DNA of 36,536 nucleotides, from contig CAJQMT010000020.1 of the NCBI GenBank assembly GCA_905479475.1, positions 1 to 36,536 of the forward strand, given 5' to 3'. Positions 31,849-36,536 of the stretch are shown one piece after another. The DNA comes from an uncultured Flavobacteriaceae bacterium. GTDB lineage: Bacteria; Bacteroidota; Bacteroidia; Flavobacteriales; Flavobacteriaceae. Positions within the stretch are counted from its first letter, which is position 1. Each line of letters opens with the position of its first letter. The position numbers and the translations under genes are program-made. The notes beneath the pieces are model-generated. The model was not told where the DNA came from, ran no database searches, and saw nothing but the letters and a program-made list of their open reading frames with translations.

Positions 31849-32781
31849 TTAGATATGCGCTGAAATCAATTCTAGTGATTTTTCTTTGTCGAGAAACAAT
31901 TGTTTTTTCAATTCCTCAATAGAACTGAATTTTTGTTCGTCTCGAAGAAATGTAAGCAATTCGATCGTCAATTGTCTGCCATAAAGATCTTTATTCAGAT
32001 CAAAAAAATGTACTTCTATGGTTTCTTTTACACCGTTTACCGTAGGTCGATTCCCAATGTTCATCATGCCATAAACGGTTTTTCCATTTAAAAACGAGCG
32101 GATCAAGTAAGCCCCTGTTTTCGGAATTAGTTTGTACGATTCTAGCAGGTCAATATTGGCCGTTGGATAGCCAATAGTGTTTCCAAGCTTTTCCCCAGAA
32201 ACGACCGTGCCCTCTAACGAAAAAGAATAGCCCAAGTATTCATTGGCTTTTTCTATTTCAGCATTTAAAATTGCATTTCGAATTTTTGTGGAACTTACAG
32301 AAATTTGATTGATATCTTGGGCAGGTATTTCAGTTACCTTGAAATCGTACATATGTCCGTATTCTTGCAGTTGTTCAAAATTTCCTTCTCTGTTTTTTCC
32401 AAAGCGATGGTCATAACCAATCACCAATTCAGCCGTGTTCAAATGATTGACTAAAACTGTTCGGACAAAATCAAATGCGGTCAATCGAGAAAAATCTTTG
32501 TCAAAAGGATGGATGATGAGATAATCCAATCCAGTTTTTTCTAGTATTTCAATTTTCTCAGCAATCGTGTTGATTAATTTTAAGCTGTTGTCTTTTTGAA
32601 GAACCATCCGAGGGTGCGGGAAAAAAGTTAGCAGCACGGAATTTGCATTGTTTTCCTGAGCAGTTGCCACCAATTGCTCCATTATTTTTTGATGACCAAC
32701 ATGCACCCCGTCAAAAGTACCTATGGTAACAATTGACTTTTTAGATATGCTGAAATTTTTGTAATTTTCAATTACTTTCAA
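31849..32781 (-). CDS. ribF: Bifunctional riboflavin kinase/FAD synthetase
   Basis: Makes FMN from riboflavin and then FAD. The N-terminal adenylyltransferase has the nucleotide-binding GTFDGVHVGH (21-30) and IGYDHRFGKNREGN. The C-terminal kinase domain has GNTIGYPTANIDL and YGMMNIGNRPTV with the EVHFFDLNKDLYGR block. At 310 residues it is the usual bacterial size. Divergent from the metalloprotease gene, with its own -7 element. Confidence 0.97.
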   Translation of the reverse strand: MKVIENYKNFSISKKSIVTIGTFDGVHVGHQKIMEQLVATAQENNANSVLLTFFPHPRMVLQKDNSLKLINTIAEKIEILEKTGLDYLIIHPFDKDFSRLTAFDFVRTVLVNHLNTAELVIGYDHRFGKNREGNFEQLQEYGHMYDFKVTEIPAQDINQISVSSTKIRNAILNAEIEKANEYLGYSFSLEGTVVSGEKLGNTIGYPTANIDLLESYKLIPKTGAYLIRSFLNGKTVYGMMNIGNRPTVNGVKETIEVHFFDLNKDLYGRQLTIELLTFLRDEQKFSSIEELKKQLFLDKEKSLELISAHI

Positions 32782-32810
32782 ATCGAAAAGAATTAGTCTT
32801 GTAAAAGACG

Positions 32811-32818
32811 CAAATTTA
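32811..32818 (-). promoter_or_regulatory. -7 promoter element (TAAATTTG) of ribF
   Basis: TAAATTTG on the minus strand, 29 bases upstream of the ribF ATG. Confidence 0.5.
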
Positions 32819-32902
32819 CACTCTATTTTTAGGAATAGATAATTTTTTACAGGAAACTTAGTTTCAATAAGTGGAAGACCTCAAAATCTGAAATATTTTA
32901 AA

Positions 32903-32910
32903 TAAGTTTG
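32903..32910 (+). promoter_or_regulatory. -7 promoter element (TAAGTTTG) of the metalloprotease gene
   Basis: TAAGTTTG, 25 bases upstream of ATG 32936. No TTG lies at the -33 distance. Confidence 0.5.
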
Positions 32911-32935
32911 CGTAGCGCCATAAATCATATTACAA

Positions 32936-35900
32936 ATGAACATACAAAAAGGTAGGACAACTTTTTTTTATTTTCTTTTTTTTCTCTGTACGCTGCTTTC
33001 TTATGCACAGCGGAAAAATATATGGGCTTCAGAAAAGGCTGAAAACTTACTACTGTACCAAAAGAATGTTCGAAAAATAAAAGTGCAAAAAGAGAAGATT
33101 TTCAAATTGCAACTCTCTCAATTAAAAATGCAGTTGAAAAAATGTAAAAAGAGAAGTATTGGAAAAAGACAAAAAACAGCTCCTGTACTCGTTGAGTTTC
33201 CAAACAAAGAAAAAGGATTTGCAAGTTATGAGGTCTTTGAAACCTCCTATATGGGAGAAAGTTTGCAAGCAAAATATCCAAGTATAAAATCTTACATAGG
33301 AATTCGGAGTGATCAAAAAGGGTCGGTTCGATTTAGTGTTTCCCCTCTAGGCTTGCACGCTATTATTTTTGATGCAACTGGAAAATCTCATTTCATAGAT
33401 CCTTATACAAAAGATGGTTTAACCTACACCCTTTACTCAAAAAGCGAACTTTCCCGTTCAAAAAAAGCATTCGTTTGTGAAACGGAAGAAAGCATTTCTG
33501 CGAAAAAAGAAAAAAAAAGCGCCAGAAGAGAAGTCGCAACCGATGGAAAATTGCGAACATTTCGTTTGGCATTGGGATGTACTGGAGAGTATGCACAGTT
33601 TCACTTGACAGATCAAGGAATTCCGGAATCGGCCAGCGATGTCGAAAAAAAAACAGCGGTGTTGTCGGCCATGTATGTGACGCTTACTCGTATCAATGCG
33701 ATATACGAAAGAGAGTTGGCATTGACTCTAGAATTGGTCGCAAACAATGATCAATTGGTTTTTTTAAACCCCGCTACCGACGGACTTACAAACGACAATG
33801 TGGGATCTATGCTGGACGAAATCCAAGAAATATGCGATGCAAACATCGGTTTTTTGAAGTACGACATCGGACATGTTTTTGCTCGAGGGAATAATGATGG
33901 AATCGCAGAGTTGAGTTCCCCCTGCACGAATAGAAAGGCACAAGGAGTTACAAGAACTAATCTGCCAAAGGGAGATCCCTTTGACGTAGATTTTGTAGCC
34001 CATGAAATGGGTCATCAATTTGGAGCAACCCATACTTTTAACAATTTTTGTAATGAAAATCGAACCAATGCAACTGCTGTAGAACCAGGAAGTGGTTCTA
34101 CGATTATGGCCTATGCAGGAATTTGTTCGCCCAATATACAGGAGGCTAGCGATGCTTATTTTCACAGCGTGAGCTTGGAGCAAATGAGAGCATTCATATT
34201 TTATGGAAACAACAATTGTGGAGCCTTGACAGACATTGGAAATACGGGGCCATCAGCCGATGCAGGAGAAAATTATACCATTCCTATTTCAACACCCTTT
34301 CAGTTGGAAGGATTGGGCAATGTCCGCGCAGGAACAGCCAGTTACACATGGGAGCAAAGAAATACAGAACAAGCCATCATGCCGCCTTTGAGTAACAATA
34401 CAGGAGGTCCTTTGTTTCGCTCTCTACCGCCAGAGTCTCAACCTTTTCGGTGTTTTCCGGCAATCAACACCTTGTTAAATGGAGAATTGGGAAGCACATG
34501 GGAGCAATTGCCCTCTGTGGAGAGACAGCTGAATTTTGCCTTCACTGTTCGCGACAACAATACTTTTGGAGGACAAATAGGAATTGATGAAATGAGCATC
34601 TCGGTTTCAGAAGACGCCGGTCCTTTTTTCGTAACCTCCCAAGCCGTATCGGAAGTTTTCCATGCGGGAGAATCCAAATTAATTGAGTGGGAGGTTGCTA
34701 ATACTAACAAAGCCCCTGTGAGCGCCTCTAAAGTTGATGTTTTATTGTCCGTAGACGGCGGGCAAACCTATCCACATATTTTGGCGAGTGCGGTTGACAA
34801 TGATGGGAGTCAGTCGATTGTGGTACCCAATACAGAAACGACTCAAGCGCGTGTAAAAGTAGCCGGGACAAATCACATATTTTTTAGTATCAATGCAGCA
34901 GATATCGAAATTCAGGCGTCCAGTTATGTCATGAGTTTTGATACAGATAAATCAGAGGTTTGTGCTCCTGATACAGCCGTGTTTGATTTTGAGTACAACA
35001 CTTATTTTGGATTCAATGAGGAAACACAATTTTCAGTTACAGGGTTGCCACCAGGAACAAGCGCCACAATTCTGCCAGAGAATGCGATTTTGGATGGAAC
35101 AGAGGGGGTTTTAAAAATAACAGGAATTACTGACCGTCTCGTTGGAAACTATGAGATTCTTTTCCGCGGGGTTTCGGGAGAGGAAGAAAAAACGGTATCC
35201 TTGGAATTGGAAATTTTTAACGAGGAGCTAGAAATACCTGTTTTGCAAAAGCCAGCTCCCGATGCCTTGCATGTAGTGAACCCCGTGCAATTCGAATGGA
35301 ATATTCAAGAAAACAGTGCGTACTATGATTTTGAAGTTTCAGAAGACGCTGATTTCTCTTCAATTGTTTACACGACTCAATTGAGTGAAAACGAATTGGT
35401 GTATGATGGATTGAACGTACAAAGCACCTATTATTGGAGAGTTCGTGCGGTGAATGCTTGTTCGGAGAGTGAATTTTCTTCACCAGGAAGGTTTTTTACA
35501 GGAAAAATAGAAGAGGCTACCTATGCTTCCGAGGGTGTAAACAGTGAAATTCCCGACAATAACCCCGGAGGAATTTCTGCTACAATTGACATTCCAGAAC
35601 ATATTACTCTTTCAGATGTTGATGTTCTCATCCATATCAATCACACCTATTTGGGAGATTTAAGAATTCTTTTGACCAGTCCCAGTGGAGAAGAAGTCAC
35701 CTTAGTGAACGAGAGTGATGATGTAGGAGAGAATTACACAAATACTATTTTTGACTCCGAAAGCAATTTAGGCTTGATGAATAGTGTGGCTCCTTACTCT
35801 GGTCGTTTTAGGCCCGAAGAAGATTTGTCGCAATTTAATACGAGAGATGCTTTTGGGGAATGGACGTTGAAAGTTGTGGATACATATGAAGAAGATGAAG

Positions 35901-36358
35901 GCACACTTTTGAATTGGAAGTTGTTCTTCCAAGGGGTCTTAGAGGATCCAGATGACTGGGATGGAGATAGCGTAAAAAACACACAAGACAACTGTCCGTA
36001 TGTTCCAAATTCGGAGCAAATAGACGTCAATAATAATGGTGTTGGAGATGTCTGTGAAATAAATGCTGGCGTATTGGTTCCCAGAGGTTTTTCCCCAAAC
36101 AATGACGGGATCAATGACACTTGGCATATGAGTAATATCAATGATGGTTCCTTAGAAAACAGTGATTTCCCAACAGTCAAAGTGACCGTATTTGATCGCA
36201 ATGGGAAACTTGTTTTTCGTTCCAATGCGTATCAAAATAACTGGGATGGAACGGATTTTAATGGACATAAATTGCCCATAGGTTCTTACCTCTATAAAAT
36301 AAGTGCCGCCACAAATGGTTTCACTCCTAAAATAGGCTGGTTGTATCTTCGTTATTGA
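32936..36358 (+). CDS. Reprolysin-like zinc metalloprotease with P domain and T9SS type B sorting domain
   Basis: Large secreted protease, 1140 residues. Domains in order: signal peptide (~1-24, ending SYA-Q); an unusually Lys-rich segment (~27-80); a propeptide-like region (YPSIKSYIGIRSDQKGSVRF); and a metzincin catalytic domain (~208-430) with zinc site HEMGHQFGATH at 356-366 and Met-turn STIMAY (Met391). Ig/fibronectin-like regions follow (~430-870, e.g. YYWRVRAVNAC), then a proprotein-convertase P domain (~878-1000, DVLIHINHTYLGDLRILL), a calcium-binding thrombospondin type 3-like stretch (DWDGDSVKNTQDNCP, ~1005-1041), and a gliding-motility-type CTD (PRGFSPNNDGINDTW to the end). The CTD implies T9SS export and probably surface attachment. 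Target proteins unknown. Confidence 0.93.
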   Translation: MNIQKGRTTFFYFLFFLCTLLSYAQRKNIWASEKAENLLLYQKNVRKIKVQKEKIFKLQLSQLKMQLKKCKKRSIGKRQKTAPVLVEFPNKEKGFASYEVFETSYMGESLQAKYPSIKSYIGIRSDQKGSVRFSVSPLGLHAIIFDATGKSHFIDPYTKDGLTYTLYSKSELSRSKKAFVCETEESISAKKEKKSARREVATDGKLRTFRLALGCTGEYAQFHLTDQGIPESASDVEKKTAVLSAMYVTLTRINAIYERELALTLELVANNDQLVFLNPATDGLTNDNVGSMLDEIQEICDANIGFLKYDIGHVFARGNNDGIAELSSPCTNRKAQGVTRTNLPKGDPFDVDFVAHEMGHQFGATHTFNNFCNENRTNATAVEPGSGSTIMAYAGICSPNIQEASDAYFHSVSLEQMRAFIFYGNNNCGALTDIGNTGPSADAGENYTIPISTPFQLEGLGNVRAGTASYTWEQRNTEQAIMPPLSNNTGGPLFRSLPPESQPFRCFPAINTLLNGELGSTWEQLPSVERQLNFAFTVRDNNTFGGQIGIDEMSISVSEDAGPFFVTSQAVSEVFHAGESKLIEWEVANTNKAPVSASKVDVLLSVDGGQTYPHILASAVDNDGSQSIVVPNTETTQARVKVAGTNHIFFSINAADIEIQASSYVMSFDTDKSEVCAPDTAVFDFEYNTYFGFNEETQFSVTGLPPGTSATILPENAILDGTEGVLKITGITDRLVGNYEILFRGVSGEEEKTVSLELEIFNEELEIPVLQKPAPDALHVVNPVQFEWNIQENSAYYDFEVSEDADFSSIVYTTQLSENELVYDGLNVQSTYYWRVRAVNACSESEFSSPGRFFTGKIEEATYASEGVNSEIPDNNPGGISATIDIPEHITLSDVDVLIHINHTYLGDLRILLTSPSGEEVTLVNESDDVGENYTNTIFDSESNLGLMNSVAPYSGRFRPEEDLSQFNTRDAFGEWTLKVVDTYEEDEGTLLNWKLFFQGVLEDPDDWDGDSVKNTQDNCPYVPNSEQIDVNNNGVGDVCEINAGVLVPRGFSPNNDGINDTWHMSNINDGSLENSDFPTVKVTVFDRNGKLVFRSNAYQNNWDGTDFNGHKLPIGSYLYKISAATNGFTPKIGWLYLRY

Positions 36359-36492
36359 GACCTTTTTTTTTCGAGCCGAAAAAACCAAAACCCATTAACA
36401 AATGTTGATAAAACAAAGTGTTTTCATGGGTGCGATCCTAAGATTGGTTTATTTTTTGTAATTTTCACATGTAACCAAATCAAACTTAACCA

Positions 36493-36536
36493 ATGAAAAA
36501 ACAAGTAAGTATTATTTTACTGTTGTTATTTAGTGC
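36493..36536 (+). CDS. Start of an exported protein, cut by the window end
   Basis: ATG followed by 14 open codons reading MKKQVSIILLLLFSA, a clear signal-peptide start. It lies 134 bases after the metalloprotease. In Bacteroidota a PorP/SprF gene commonly follows a type B CTD protein, so that is the best guess, but nothing in the visible codons proves it. Confidence 0.55.
   Translation, partial: MKKQVSIILLLLFS

Noticed and set aside
36380-36445. Inverted-repeat-like strings after the metalloprotease (AAAACA/TGTTTT and ACCCAT/ATGGGT)
   Set aside because: The pairs are short, do not nest cleanly, and no T-run follows, so I cannot support a terminator.
1-36536. CRISPR arrays, tRNA or rRNA genes, transposases, phage genes, toxin-antitoxin pairs
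   Set aside because: Looked for by eye on both strands; no regular repeat-spacer pattern, tRNA-like sequence or matching protein motif was found.

Overview
The window looks like AT-rich chromosomal DNA from a marine- or gliding-type member of the Bacteroidota, most likely the family Flavobacteriaceae. Four things point there. (i) Secreted proteins carry type IX secretion system (T9SS) C-terminal sorting domains of type A (1st gene) and type B/gliding-motility type (1140-residue metalloprotease), and there is a PorP/SprF-family gene. (ii) Many genes are preceded by the Bacteroidota -7 promoter element TAnnTTTG rather than an E. coli-like -10/-35. (iii) Several families are Bacteroidota-typical: DUF3078, DUF4286, the SbsA-Ig lipoprotein, and the long IleS followed by a DksA-like protein and LspA. 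(iv) Gene order resembles ordinary flavobacterial housekeeping neighbourhoods. No rRNA, tRNA, CRISPR array, insertion sequence or phage gene was seen.

Layout. 1-3720: a surface/secretion block with a BNR-repeat T9SS substrate whose 5' end looks damaged, a 270-base gap holding what looks like a frameshifted small-gene relic, and a PorP/SprF outer-membrane protein. 3717-7057: DUF3078 protein and dxs (isoprenoid precursor synthesis), divergent from tadA (tRNA A34 deaminase). 7059-9088: a ClC-type chloride channel/transporter with a small two-helix membrane protein in the same unit. 9201-13486: aspS divergent from rsmI, then tdk-alr. 13587-15739: an unnamed acidic protein and a GT4 glycosyltransferase in one unit, meeting an ArsC/Spx-like protein tail to tail. 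15867-19866: DinB-like protein, an Ig-like lipoprotein, a ComF-like phosphoribosyltransferase and a membrane-anchored coiled-coil protein. 20014-26116: glyS converging on ileS-dksA-like-lspA. 26272-27764: glucosaminidase lipoprotein divergent from a SpoU/TrmH methyltransferase. 27822-32781: ribF, serS, DUF4286-rsmA-mgtE. 32936-end: a reprolysin-like T9SS metalloprotease and the first codons of another exported protein.

Functionally the middle is translation-centred: four aminoacyl-tRNA synthetases (Asp, Gly, Ile, Ser), tadA, two named 16S rRNA methyltransferases (rsmI, rsmA), a SpoU-type methyltransferase and a DksA-like factor. It is flanked at both ends by T9SS cell-surface genes. Genes are closely packed. 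No gap exceeds 300 bases; the longest is 2560-2829. I do not see a convincing new multi-gene system. The points most worth following up are the ClC gating-glutamate substitution (Glu to Gln), three start codons placed 4-5 bases after a -7 element (probably leaderless mRNAs), the decayed reading frames near the left edge, a repeat-derived N-terminus in alr, and the conserved-looking unknowns at 13587 and 18970.
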